Of a stretch of 64,000 nt of DNA, positions 45,776 to 57,117 are shown in pieces. Origin of the DNA: Saccharospirillaceae bacterium (GTDB lineage Bacteria > Pseudomonadota > Gammaproteobacteria > Pseudomonadales > Oceanobacteraceae); the NCBI GenBank assembly GCA_021208685.1, contig JAJOJJ010000009.1:1-64000 (forward strand). Direction: 5' to 3'. Position 1 is the first letter of the stretch; the number at the start of each line of letters is the position of its first letter. The position numbers and the translations under genes were made by a program. Under the pieces are notes generated by a model. It was not told where the DNA came from. It saw only the letters and a program-made list of their open reading frames with translations, and did not search any database.

Positions 45776-46729
45776 ATGACTGTCGATTTGATCAGGGAAG
45801 AAATTGTCACGGCCACTGCCAGCCACCCGCATATGCGCCGTTTATTTGAACGATCGCTTCTGCGGCCGGCTCTGCCGACCGCCGTTATTCACCCGGTAAC
45901 CGAGGACTCGTTAAAAGGAGCGCTCGCCGCACACCGCCTTGGAATGATGCACGCCATTCTGGTCGGGCCGGAATACAAAATACGCGAATGCGCCTTAAAA
46001 AATGCTATCGACCTGTCTGACATCGATATCCGTGACACGGAACACAGTCACGAAGCCGCCGAAGTAGGCGTCAGCCTCGTGCGCACTGGTGAAGTCCGGG
46101 CCTTAATGAAAGGCAGCCTTTCAACCGACGAGCTGTTAGGTGCGGTATTGAATAAAACCAATGGCATCCGTACTGAGCGCCGTATCAGCCATGTCTATTA
46201 TCTGGATGTGCCGTCATACCCCAAGGCGCTGTTTATGAGCGATGCAGCCATTAACATCCATCCCGATCTTCGGGCCAAAAAAGACATTGTGTGCAACGCC
46301 ATACAACTGGCCCAGGCCATGGGGGTCAGCTTACCCAAAGTCGCCATTTTAAGTGCGGTCGAAAAAATCAATCCGGAAATACCCAGCACGATTGACGCTG
46401 CCGCTTTATGTAAAATGGCGGACCGTAAACAGATTACCGGCGGTTTATTAGACGGACCACTGGCTTTTGATAATGCCATTAATCTGGAAGCGGCCAACAG
46501 CAAAGGCATTGAATCTCCGGTTGCCGGTGACGCCGACATTCTCATTGCTCCCGATCTGGAATCCGGCAATATTCTGGCAAAACAACTGATTTATTTAGGC
46601 GGAGCCCAGGCGGCCGGGATTTTAATGGGCGCGCGGGTTCCGATTATGCTGACCAGCCGTGCCGAGAAAATGGCTGGCCGCTTATTATCCTGCGCGCTTG
46701 CCCAGGCTGCAGCACTGCCATTGGTTTAG
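45776..46729 (+). CDS. Phosphate acetyl/butyryltransferase-family enzyme
   Basis: A 317-residue single-domain PTA_PTB protein from ATG 45776 with TAGGAA upstream. Motifs include M-K-G-S-L-S-T-D-E-L-L, R-R-I-S-H-V-Y-Y-L, S-D-A-A-I-N-I-H-P and D-G-P-L-A-F-D-N-A, typical of the short Pta/Ptb branch often annotated bifunctional enoyl-CoA hydratase/phosphate acetyltransferase, although no hydratase domain is present. It would move an acyl group between CoA and phosphate. No acetate or butyrate kinase gene is adjacent. It lies between a Usp and a flavodoxin-like gene. Confidence 0.82.
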   Translation: MTVDLIREEIVTATASHPHMRRLFERSLLRPALPTAVIHPVTEDSLKGALAAHRLGMMHAILVGPEYKIRECALKNAIDLSDIDIRDTEHSHEAAEVGVSLVRTGEVRALMKGSLSTDELLGAVLNKTNGIRTERRISHVYYLDVPSYPKALFMSDAAINIHPDLRAKKDIVCNAIQLAQAMGVSLPKVAILSAVEKINPEIPSTIDAAALCKMADRKQITGGLLDGPLAFDNAINLEAANSKGIESPVAGDADILIAPDLESGNILAKQLIYLGGAQAAGILMGARVPIMLTSRAEKMAGRLLSCALAQAAALPLV

Positions 46730-46762
46730 CTATACTGTGGGCAACTCAACCGACTGTATTCC

Positions 46763-47224
46763 ATGAAAACACTTTTGATTATTACCCACACACCGTCCCC
46801 CAACACCCAGCGATTATTACAGGCCTGTGAAGCTGGCTTTAAAGCCGCAGCAACAGACAACAGTCAATTCATTGTACGTTCGGCCTTTGAGGCAGATACC
46901 GGCGATACCATTCAGGCCGATGCCATTATTTTAATCACGCCGGAAAACCTCGGTTATATGAGTGGCGCATTAAAAGACTATTTCGACCGGATATATTATC
47001 CCTGTCTGGAACAGACCCAGGGAAAACCCTGCACCGCGATTATTCGTGCCGGTCATGACGGTACAGGAACACAACGGGCATTAGAAACCATTACCACCGG
47101 CTTGCGCTGGCGCTGGGTTCAGGAACCTCTGATTCTGCGTGGCGAATGGCAGGAACATTTCCTGCAACACTGCGAACAGTTGTGCGCAGCCATGGCAGCA
47201 GGCATGGACAGCGGCATTATCTGA
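46763..47224 (+). CDS. Flavodoxin-like NAD(P)H-dependent oxidoreductase
   Basis: A 153-residue protein with a flavodoxin fold. It begins [14 protein letters not shown] (phosphate loop for FMN), has a [22 protein letters not shown] segment around residue 58 that matches NADPH-dependent FMN reductases, and R-A-G-H-D-G-T-G near residue 92. It is probably an FMN-binding reductase of quinones or similar compounds; the substrate is unknown. It is 33 bases downstream of the acyltransferase gene and ends just before the palindromic element. Confidence 0.78.
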   Translation: MKTLLIITHTPSPNTQRLLQACEAGFKAAATDNSQFIVRSAFEADTGDTIQADAIILITPENLGYMSGALKDYFDRIYYPCLEQTQGKPCTAIIRAGHDGTGTQRALETITTGLRWRWVQEPLILRGEWQEHFLQHCEQLCAAMAAGMDSGII

Positions 47225-47234
47225 ATAATCGGTA

Positions 47235-47505
47235 TTAAGGCACCTCTGAATAATTCTGCACAACTTCGCGTGAGTGCTGCAGAGCGCTTTTGACAAGGCG
47301 TCGATTGAAGTGAATGGCGAGTCCTTTATGAAATCGACAACACCGTCAAAACGCTCTGCAGCCCACGCCCTTCGGGGCTTGCTGAAAACGTCCAGCTCGG
47401 TGTTGCCACGTTTTGGCGTAACCCGCTATGCCTTCAACGTGGCGCCTTGATCTGAACGTTTTCAGTAAGCCGAAGCGGGCACTGAATTATTCAGAGGTGC
47501 CTTAA
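47235..47505. mobile_element. 271-bp MITE-like element with 22-bp perfect terminal inverted repeats
   Basis: The ends 47235-47256 and 47484-47505 are perfect 22-base inverted copies beginning TTAAGGCACCTCTGAATAAT. Nested inside are GCAGAGCGCTTTTGAC (47279-47294) against GTCAAAACGCTCTGC (47345-47359), GTCGATT (47300-47306) against AATCGAC (47332-47338), GCCACGTT/AACGTGGC, and CTGAAAACGT/ACGTTTTCAG. There is no ORF of note. The right end supplies the stop codon of the convergent GGDEF-EAL gene. A TTAA or TA target duplication is possible but masked by the symmetry. The family is not identified. Confidence 0.7.
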
Positions 47506-49790
47506 CGCTGCGCTATTGCCTGCGGCTGTTCAAGATGGTTTTCCATAAAGCGAATAAAGTCTTCCGCCGGCATGGGTCTGGCAATATAAAACCCCTGCAA
47601 TGTATCGCAATGCTGCTCCAGTAGAATCTGCCACTGATTCGCCGTTTCAACCCCTTCAGCGACCACTTCAAGGTGCAGTCGTTTGCCCATCGCGATCACC
47701 GCACTGGTCAACGCCCGATCATGTAAATCGGTAGCAATCTGATCAACAAATGAACGGTCTATTTTAATTTCTGTGACCGGTAATTTATGGATATAAGACA
47801 GCGACGAATAGCCGGTGCCAAAATCATCCACCGAAACACCAACCCCCAGCTCCCGCAGTTGTGACACTTGCTGAGCCGCCCGTTCAAAGTCATTAAGAAC
47901 AGCGGTTTCGGTTATTTCCAGCACTAATTGTTGTGGTGCCAGATCATAGCGCCGGATTAATTCAGTAACCTCGGCGATCATCGCAGGATCCAGCAAATGG
48001 GCCGGTGATAAATTAATGGATATACGTAACGGGCGGGAAAATTGCCGGGATATATCATGAATAAATGCGCAGGCCTCAGCCATAACAAACCGGTCAATCT
48101 GGCGTACCGCACCTATTGCTTCGGCAACCGGAATAAATTCCGCCGGACTCACATCACCCAGCGCGTTATTTTTCCAGCGAACCAACGCCTCCGCACCGAT
48201 CAGCGCACCACTGCGGCAATCAACCTGAGGCTGATAATACACCTGCATTTCATTGCGCTGCCAACAACCATCCAGCTGACGCTCCAGTTCTTTACTGCGC
48301 AGACTGAGCGCAGCAATATCGTCAGAATAGTGAACGATGCAATTACGACCATCGCCTTTCGCCTGATACAATGCAGCATTGGCTTTACCCAAAAGATCAT
48401 TAGGATCAATCGCATCACGGGGAAAATTCGCCACACCAATACTGGCTGAAACCGAAATAACCCGGTTATGAATTTCAAATTCTTCTTCCAGTGCAGCTTT
48501 AACCGCCTGGGTCAGAACATCCCGGCCACGGAAACTCAGCTCATTACGGAATACAACCAGAAATTCATCACCCCCCTGCCGTGCCAGCCAATCCCCTGGA
48601 GATAAAATACCCTGTAAACGCTGAGGAACCAGCTTTAATAATGCATCGCCGATGGCATGCCCGTGCTGGTCATTAATCCGATTAAAATAATCGAGGTCGA
48701 TAATCAAAAGAGAAAATGCGACCTCCGGGTCATCCGCCATACTCTCCTTCATCAAATAAAGCAGATGGGCACGATTGAGCAATCCGGTCAGTGGATCATG
48801 ATGTGCCTGATACAGGAGATTGTGCTGATAGATCTTTTGCTGGCGAAGCACAATGCGGTGTACACCGATACTGCCTGCCAGTAAGGCAAAAAATGCAAGC
48901 AAAGCCGGTTCAACACGCTCGCGCCAGGCAAGCCATAATGAGGACTGCGGTCGCACGACCAAATTGAAAAGATCATCACCAATACGCGAAAAGTGCACCC
49001 GATAGGTTGTACGGCTGCGACCTTCGCTCCAGTCACTGACCAGCCAGCCCTCATCCTCACCGGATGCAGTGACCTGCTGCATAAGATCCATCATAAACTG
49101 TCGGCCCGACTGACTGTCGTAAGCATTAAAGACCGGCACGGCATAACGCGGAACCCCATCAGAGCTGACCACGACCACGGATGTATCATGCCCGAGATCA
49201 ACGCCATCCCAACGGGCAAGACGATCCTGCAAGCGCACAAGCCCAGTTAATACCCCTGCAACGTCGTCGCCGTAAGGACTGCGGAAGGCGTAAAACAGTG
49301 GCAGCATCCACTCGCGGGTGCTGTTTTGCCAGAGTGGCGGCCCGGTAACTACATCGTCTGAATTCAGAGCGCGACTGAAAAGACGGGACGACTGTTGTTG
49401 CAGATTAGGCAGCGTCACTGGGTTGTATGCAGAATCATAACGATTGCTGTACAAAATCATCGTCCCATCCGTACGGGCAAGCCCAAGACTGACAATACCC
49501 GGGGTAAAAAAGGCTACTTTCTCTAAAATATCCCGCCCGGCTTCGGGATCATCCAGTGCATTCAGCGCTGACAGTTGTTGTCCTAATAAACTGAACGATT
49601 CTCGGCGGGAAATCATGACCGAGCGGGCATTCTGTAAGGCAACACGATTAATGTGAGCAATTTCATTGTCAAACACACTGCGACTGACCAGCCAGCTCTG
49701 TACTGAGAAGGTCAGCAACAACAGCGTCAGAACAACAATCGCAAGCGGTAAAACCCAACCCGAGGCACGGGTATTTAAGATGTTCAGCAA
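47502..49790 (-). CDS. Membrane GGDEF-EAL cyclic-di-GMP enzyme with extracytoplasmic sensor
   Basis: A 762-residue protein: helix (about 12-32), a periplasmic sensor region of about 260 residues resembling a Cache-type domain, a second helix (about 292-312), a GGDEF domain (about 325-490) and an EAL domain (about 505-755). The active-site G-G-D-E-F is intact, and the EAL domain has E-A-L-V-R-W and downstream D-D-F-G-T-G-Y-S-S, so both cyclase and phosphodiesterase activities are possible. The start is TTG at 49790 with GAGGGGGG about six bases before it. The stop lies inside the inverted-repeat element, and a solo element end lies just upstream of the gene. Confidence 0.88.
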   Translation of the reverse strand: MLNILNTRASGWVLPLAIVVLTLLLLTFSVQSWLVSRSVFDNEIAHINRVALQNARSVMISRRESFSLLGQQLSALNALDDPEAGRDILEKVAFFTPGIVSLGLARTDGTMILYSNRYDSAYNPVTLPNLQQQSSRLFSRALNSDDVVTGPPLWQNSTREWMLPLFYAFRSPYGDDVAGVLTGLVRLQDRLARWDGVDLGHDTSVVVVSSDGVPRYAVPVFNAYDSQSGRQFMMDLMQQVTASGEDEGWLVSDWSEGRSRTTYRVHFSRIGDDLFNLVVRPQSSLWLAWRERVEPALLAFFALLAGSIGVHRIVLRQQKIYQHNLLYQAHHDPLTGLLNRAHLLYLMKESMADDPEVAFSLLIIDLDYFNRINDQHGHAIGDALLKLVPQRLQGILSPGDWLARQGGDEFLVVFRNELSFRGRDVLTQAVKAALEEEFEIHNRVISVSASIGVANFPRDAIDPNDLLGKANAALYQAKGDGRNCIVHYSDDIAALSLRSKELERQLDGCWQRNEMQVYYQPQVDCRSGALIGAEALVRWKNNALGDVSPAEFIPVAEAIGAVRQIDRFVMAEACAFIHDISRQFSRPLRISINLSPAHLLDPAMIAEVTELIRRYDLAPQQLVLEITETAVLNDFERAAQQVSQLRELGVGVSVDDFGTGYSSLSYIHKLPVTEIKIDRSFVDQIATDLHDRALTSAVIAMGKRLHLEVVAEGVETANQWQILLEQHCDTLQGFYIARPMPAEDFIRFMENHLEQPQAIAQR

Positions 49791-49835
49791 ACGTACCCCC
49801 CCTCAAGAACAAGGATTGATTGAGGCAGCGCTGAA

Positions 49836-49853
49836 GAATTCAGAGGCGCCTTA
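49836..49853 (-). repeat. Solo copy of the element terminus TAAGGCNCCTCTGAATTC
   Basis: On the minus strand these bases read TAAGGCGCCTCTGAATTC, matching the 47235-47505 element terminus at all but one of its first 15 positions, then ending in ATTC as the terminus does. No partner end is present. It lies about 45 bases upstream of the GGDEF-EAL start. Confidence 0.4.
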
Positions 49854-50056
49854 TTGACAGGATTCCCATATAAGCCGAAAGACTAGCAGGTGATGTTACA
49901 ACTCGACACAATTAAATGGTAACGATTAGCAACATTTATACCCTGCTCTGTAGCGCTCCGTAATCTCGCGCATATTTCCGGAAACAGGTCGTGCTGAATT
50001 GCCGTAAGCCGTTAACGATAGTGAGGACGATCCGCGCTGACACCGGGGAAACAGGC

Positions 50057-50085
50057 AAAAAAAACCGGGCTGGAATCCGCCCGGT
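50057..50085 (-). terminator. Intrinsic terminator of prpE
   Basis: Seven-base stem ACCGGGC/GCCCGGT with an eight-base loop followed on the minus strand by a run of eight T. It lies about 70 bases after the prpE stop. Confidence 0.8.
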
Positions 50086-50154
50086 AAACACCATAAAAAT
50101 CAGAGAGAGCACACTGGCTTCAGCCTGCTCACTCTGTGACTGATCGACCTCGCA

Positions 50155-52050
50155 TTAGTTCTCCGGCCGCAGTCCTTTTTTCATCAATATCTGCTCAATT
50201 TCTCCCAGACAAGCCGGATCATCGATGGTTGATGGTGTCTGATATTCTTCGTTATTGGCGATATTCCTCAGGACTTTACGCAGAATCTTACCAGAACGGG
50301 TTTTAGGCAAACGCTGCACCACCACCGCATCACGGAAACTGGCTACCGCCCCAATCCGGTCTCGGACACGCTGCACCAACTCCTGCTTCAGCGTCTCTTC
50401 ATCGATATCAACACCGTCTTTGAGAAGCACAAGCCCAAGAGGCTCCTCGCCTTTAAGATCACTGTGACGGCCAATGACCGCACATTCAGCCACCGCCGCA
50501 TGCCCGGCAACCACTTCTTCCATTTCTCCGGTTGACAGACGATGGCCGGCAACATTGATGATGTCATCGGTACGTCCAAGTACGAACAGATAGTTATCAT
50601 CATCCAGATAACCGCCATCACCGGTAATGTAATAGCCTTTGTAGGTACCCAGATAACCGGCGACAAACCGCTCATGATTGCCCCAGATCGTCGGAAGACA
50701 TCCAGGCGGCAATGGCAGTTTGATCGCAATACTGCCCTGCTCATTGGCGGCAACCGGACGTCCCTTCGGATCCAAAATCTGCACATTAAACCCGGGCGAC
50801 GGACGCGTCACAGAACCCGCTTTCACTTGCGCCGGTTCAAGCCCCATATGATTGCCGGCAATCGCCCAACCGGTTTCAGTCTGCCACCAGTGATCCACAA
50901 TCGGACGCTTAATATGCTGATCCACCCACTCATAAGTCGGCGGATCGAGACGCTCACCAGCCATAAAAATGGTTTTTAATTTACTGAGGTCATACTTTTC
51001 AGCCTGCAGGCAGTGCGGATCCTCTTTACGGATCGCACGGAATGCGGTCGGTGCGGCAAATAATCCTTTAACACCATACTCGGCACACACCCGCCAGAAT
51101 GCTCCGGCATCTGGCGTTCGAACCGGCTTACCTTCATAAAAGACCGTCGTGCAGCCTGCAATTAATGGCGCATAAACAATATAAGAATGCCCCACCACCC
51201 AGCCAACATCAGAAGCGGCCCAGAACACATCCCCCGGATGCATATCGTAAACCACACTCATGCTATAGCTCATGGCGACAGCATGACCGCCATGGTCACG
51301 CACAACGCCTTTGGGCTTGCCGGTGGTACCGGAGGTATAAAGAATGTACAGAGGATCAAGCGCCGACACCGGAATACAGTCGGCAGGCTGTGCCGTGGCG
51401 ACGGCCTGCTGCCAGTCAATATCGCGCCCGGCCGTCAGACCGCAACGATGCTGTTCACGCTGATAAATAACGCAGCTGTCTGGTTTGTGCACTGCCATTT
51501 CAATGGCAGCGTCCAGAATCGGCTTGTATTCAATTATGCGGTCAACTTCGATGCCACAAGATGCCGACATAACGACCTTGGGCGCCGCATCGTCGATACG
51601 CACCGCCAGTTCATTCGGAGCGAAGCCACCAAACACCACAGAGTGCACAGCACCAATACGGGCACAGGCCAGCATCGCAATTGCCGCCTCAGGAATCATC
51701 GGCATATACACAATCACGCAATCGCCTTTACCAACGCCCTGACTGACCAGCATACCGGCACAGCGCGCCACGGCTTCGGTCAGTTGACTGTAGGTATAAG
51801 TACGCTTGTTGCCAGTCACCGGGGAATCATAGATAAGAGCCAGCTGCTCACCACGCCCCTGCAGAACGTGATAATCCAGCGCCAGATAGGCCGTATTGAG
51901 TTTCCCATCCGCAAACCAGCGGTCGATACCGTTTGCATCTTTGCTGAGTATGGATTGAGGGGCCTGAAACCACTGGATACGCTGCGCCTGCTTTTGCCAG
52001 AAGGTTCCGGGCTGTTCAATTGAGGCCTGATATTCCTGTTGGTAACCCAT
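50155..52050 (-). CDS. prpE: Propionate-CoA ligase
   Basis: A 631-residue acyl-CoA synthetase of the acetyl/propionyl class. The AMP-binding motif Y-T-S-G-T-T-G-K-P-K-G-V-V-R-D-H-G-G-H (about residues 241-259) with its V-V-R-D-H-G-G tail is characteristic of PrpE. G-R-T-D-D-I-I-N-V-A-G-H-R-L-S and the C-terminal P-K-T-R-S-G-K-I-L-R (with the regulatory lysine) are intact. It activates propionate (and acetate) to CoA. The methylcitrate genes are not adjacent. The gene is monocistronic with its own terminator, 174 bases from sucD. Confidence 0.88.
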   Translation of the reverse strand: MGYQQEYQASIEQPGTFWQKQAQRIQWFQAPQSILSKDANGIDRWFADGKLNTAYLALDYHVLQGRGEQLALIYDSPVTGNKRTYTYSQLTEAVARCAGMLVSQGVGKGDCVIVYMPMIPEAAIAMLACARIGAVHSVVFGGFAPNELAVRIDDAAPKVVMSASCGIEVDRIIEYKPILDAAIEMAVHKPDSCVIYQREQHRCGLTAGRDIDWQQAVATAQPADCIPVSALDPLYILYTSGTTGKPKGVVRDHGGHAVAMSYSMSVVYDMHPGDVFWAASDVGWVVGHSYIVYAPLIAGCTTVFYEGKPVRTPDAGAFWRVCAEYGVKGLFAAPTAFRAIRKEDPHCLQAEKYDLSKLKTIFMAGERLDPPTYEWVDQHIKRPIVDHWWQTETGWAIAGNHMGLEPAQVKAGSVTRPSPGFNVQILDPKGRPVAANEQGSIAIKLPLPPGCLPTIWGNHERFVAGYLGTYKGYYITGDGGYLDDDNYLFVLGRTDDIINVAGHRLSTGEMEEVVAGHAAVAECAVIGRHSDLKGEEPLGLVLLKDGVDIDEETLKQELVQRVRDRIGAVASFRDAVVVQRLPKTRSGKILRKVLRNIANNEEYQTPSTIDDPACLGEIEQILMKKGLRPEN

Positions 52051-52182
52051 AAATAATTCCTCCGGTGTGAATCATCACACCTTAGGGGATGTGTGGTTAC
52101 CGCGACTATTCGACCAAGGGTCATAACACCAAGGTCTAGCCGTGACAGATCCGGAACCGGATGCCATCCGGCCTTCAGGCAT

Positions 52183-52205
52183 AAAAAAACCCGCCGCAGC
52201 GGGTT
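52183..52205 (-). terminator. Terminator in the sucD-prpE interval
   Basis: Stem AACCCGC/GCGGGTT with a four-base loop, a T-run on the minus strand (52189-52183) and another T-run on the plus strand just after. It follows the sucD stop by 20 bases and ends the sdh-suc transcript. Confidence 0.8.
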
Positions 52206-52224
52206 CTTTTTTGAGCTGGTAAAC

Positions 52225-53097
52225 TTACCAGCCGGTTACTTCCTTCAGAGTCTTACCGATATCGGCCAGACTCTCACAGGTAGCAACACCAGCGTCCTGC
52301 AGGGCAGCAAACTTATCCGCCGCCGTACCTTTACCACCGGAGATAATCGCGCCGGCATGCCCCATGCGCTTACCCGGAGGCGCTGTAACACCCGCGATGT
52401 AAGAAACAACAGGCTTGGTCACATTGGCTTTAATGAAAGCCGCCGCTTCCTCTTCTGCAGTACCGCCGATTTCGCCAATCATAACGATGGCTTCAGTGGC
52501 CGGATCTTCCTGAAACATTTTCAGAATGTCGATAAAGTTAGAACCCGGAATCGGATCACCACCAATACCCACACAGGTAGACTGACCAAAACCGTAATCG
52601 GTGGTCTGTTTAACCGCTTCATAGGTCAGGGTGCCGGAACGGGAAACGATACCGACTTTACCCGGCAGATGGATGTGACCCGGCATGATACCGATCTTGC
52701 ACTCTCCCGGAGTGATCACACCCGGACAGTTTGGTCCGATCAGACGCGCACCGAGCTCGTCACACTTCACCTTGGCATCCAGCATATCCAGCGTTGGAAT
52801 GCCTTCAGTAATACAGACAATCAGCTTGATGCCGGCATTTGCGGCTTCAAGGATAGAGTCTTTGCAGAAAGGAGCCGGAACGTAAATAACAGAGGCTTCA
52901 GCACCGGTTGCAGCAACCGCGTCTTTAACCGTATTGAATACCGGCAGGCCGAGGTGTTCAGTACCGCCTTTACCCGGTGTTACACCACCGACCATTTTGG
53001 TGCCATAGGCAATTGCCTGTTCAGAGTGAAAAGTACCCTGAGCACCAGTGAAGCCCTGACAGATCACTTTGGTGTCTTTGTTGATTAAAATGCTCAT
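52225..53097 (-). CDS. sucD: Succinate-CoA ligase alpha subunit
   Basis: A 290-residue ADP/GDP-forming succinyl-CoA synthetase alpha subunit. The phosphorylated His247 lies in [10 protein letters not shown], and the CoA-binding N-terminal region begins [14 protein letters not shown]. The G-I-G-G-D-P-I-P-G and M-I-G-E-I-G-G motifs are intact. With SucC it makes ATP from succinyl-CoA in the citric acid cycle. It is nine bases downstream of sucC and is last in the operon. Confidence 0.96.
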   Translation of the reverse strand: MSILINKDTKVICQGFTGAQGTFHSEQAIAYGTKMVGGVTPGKGGTEHLGLPVFNTVKDAVAATGAEASVIYVPAPFCKDSILEAANAGIKLIVCITEGIPTLDMLDAKVKCDELGARLIGPNCPGVITPGECKIGIMPGHIHLPGKVGIVSRSGTLTYEAVKQTTDYGFGQSTCVGIGGDPIPGSNFIDILKMFQEDPATEAIVMIGEIGGTAEEEAAAFIKANVTKPVVSYIAGVTAPPGKRMGHAGAIISGGKGTAADKFAALQDAGVATCESLADIGKTLKEVTGW

Positions 53098-53106
53098 GAT
53101 TACCCC

Positions 53107-54273
53107 TTAATTGCCAGCTGCAGCCGCGACCACTTTCTGGGCTGCGCCAGTCAGGTCGGTATCGGCGATAATGTTCAGGCCACTTTCAGTCAGAACCTTA
53201 GCACCCACTTCAGCGTTGTTACCTTGCAGGCGAACAACCACAGGAACCTTAACACCGACTTCTTTCACAGCGCCGATCACACCTTCAGCAATCATGTCGC
53301 AACGCACGATCCCACCAAAAATATTGATGAATACGGCTTTTACTTTATCGTCAGACAGAATGATCTTGAACGCTTCAACCACACGTTCTTTGGTTGCACC
53401 ACCGCCGACATCCAGGAAGTTGGCTGGCTGGCCACCGTGCAGTTTCACGATATCCATAGTACCCATCGCCAGACCAGCACCGTTCACCATGCAACCGATA
53501 TTGCCATCCAGAGCAACATAGTTCAGTTCCCACTCAGCGGCATGAGCTTCACGCGCATCTTCCTGCGAAGGATCACGCATTTCCTGGAGGTCTTTGTGAC
53601 GGTATACCGCATTACTGTCGATATTGATTTTGGCATCCAGACAATGCAGATTGCCTTCGGTGGTAATCACCAGCGGATTGATTTCCAGCAGAGCCAGATC
53701 TTTATCAACGAACAACTTGGCAAGGCCCAGGAAAATATTGGTGAATTGCTTCACCTGATCACCCTTAAGACCCAACTGGAAAGCCAGTTCACGCCCCTGA
53801 TACGGCTGAGCGCCGACCAGTGGATCAATCGTGGCTTTCAGGATTTTTTCCGGAGTTTCTTCCGCAACTTTCTCAATTTCCACACCGCCCTCAGTTGAGG
53901 CCATAAACACCACACGGCGTGAAGAACGGTCGACGACCGCACCCAGATACAGTTCCTGAGCGATATCGGTGCAGCTCTCAACCAGAATACGGCTGACCGG
54001 CTGACCTTTTTCATCAGTCTGGTAAGTCACCAGGTTTTTGCCCAGCCACTTGTTGGCAAACTCAGAAATTTCTTCTTTGGAAGAAACCAGCTTCACACCA
54101 CCGGCCTTACCACGGCCACCGGCATGTACCTGAGCTTTAACAACCCAGCGTTCACCGCCAATAGTGTCGGCCGCTGCTGCAGCTTCTTCTGCAGTTTTGG
54201 CTGCCACACCTTTCGATACCGGCAGACCATACTGAGCAAAAAGCTGTTTACCCTGATATTCGTGAAGGTTCAT
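53107..54273 (-). CDS. sucC: Succinate-CoA ligase beta subunit
   Basis: A 388-residue ATP-grasp subunit from ATG 54273 ([10 protein letters not shown]); an upstream reading to 54315 adds an unlikely leader. The nucleotide-binding region [17 protein letters not shown] and the metal-binding L-E-I-N-P-L-V segment are typical. It carries the nucleotide site of succinyl-CoA synthetase. It lies between lpd and sucD. Confidence 0.95.
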   Translation of the reverse strand: MNLHEYQGKQLFAQYGLPVSKGVAAKTAEEAAAAADTIGGERWVVKAQVHAGGRGKAGGVKLVSSKEEISEFANKWLGKNLVTYQTDEKGQPVSRILVESCTDIAQELYLGAVVDRSSRRVVFMASTEGGVEIEKVAEETPEKILKATIDPLVGAQPYQGRELAFQLGLKGDQVKQFTNIFLGLAKLFVDKDLALLEINPLVITTEGNLHCLDAKINIDSNAVYRHKDLQEMRDPSQEDAREAHAAEWELNYVALDGNIGCMVNGAGLAMGTMDIVKLHGGQPANFLDVGGGATKERVVEAFKIILSDDKVKAVFINIFGGIVRCDMIAEGVIGAVKEVGVKVPVVVRLQGNNAEVGAKVLTESGLNIIADTDLTGAAQKVVAAAAGN

Positions 54274-54387
54274 CGCTTTCGTCCTGTTTCTCTTATTGAG
54301 TCGGGGGTTACCCAACAGCCTGTTTTACCGGGCATCCAATCGTGTCGGCAGCACTTATTCAGCACCCTCGCCCGGCGATAAAGCGAA

Positions 54388-54405
54388 GGCCCGGAATTCC
54401 GGGCC
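54388..54405. other. 18-bp perfect palindrome between lpd and sucC
   Basis: GGCCCGGAATTCCGGGCC sits ten bases after the lpd stop. It could act as a transcript hairpin that tunes lpd versus sucCD levels; there is no T-run, so it is not a standard terminator. Confidence 0.5.
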
Positions 54406-54414
54406 AACGTATTA

Positions 54415-57088
<2,674 letters not shown>

Positions 57089-57117
57089 TATGTTTTCCTT
57101 AATATTCCTGCGGTTAC

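Larger units (their letters stand above)
49791..50154. other. 364-base intergenic region between GGDEF-EAL gene and prpE
   Basis: It contains a solo element end (49836-49853), the probable promoter of the GGDEF-EAL gene (not located with confidence) and the prpE terminator (50057-50085). No gene or structured RNA beyond these is apparent. Confidence 0.45.
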
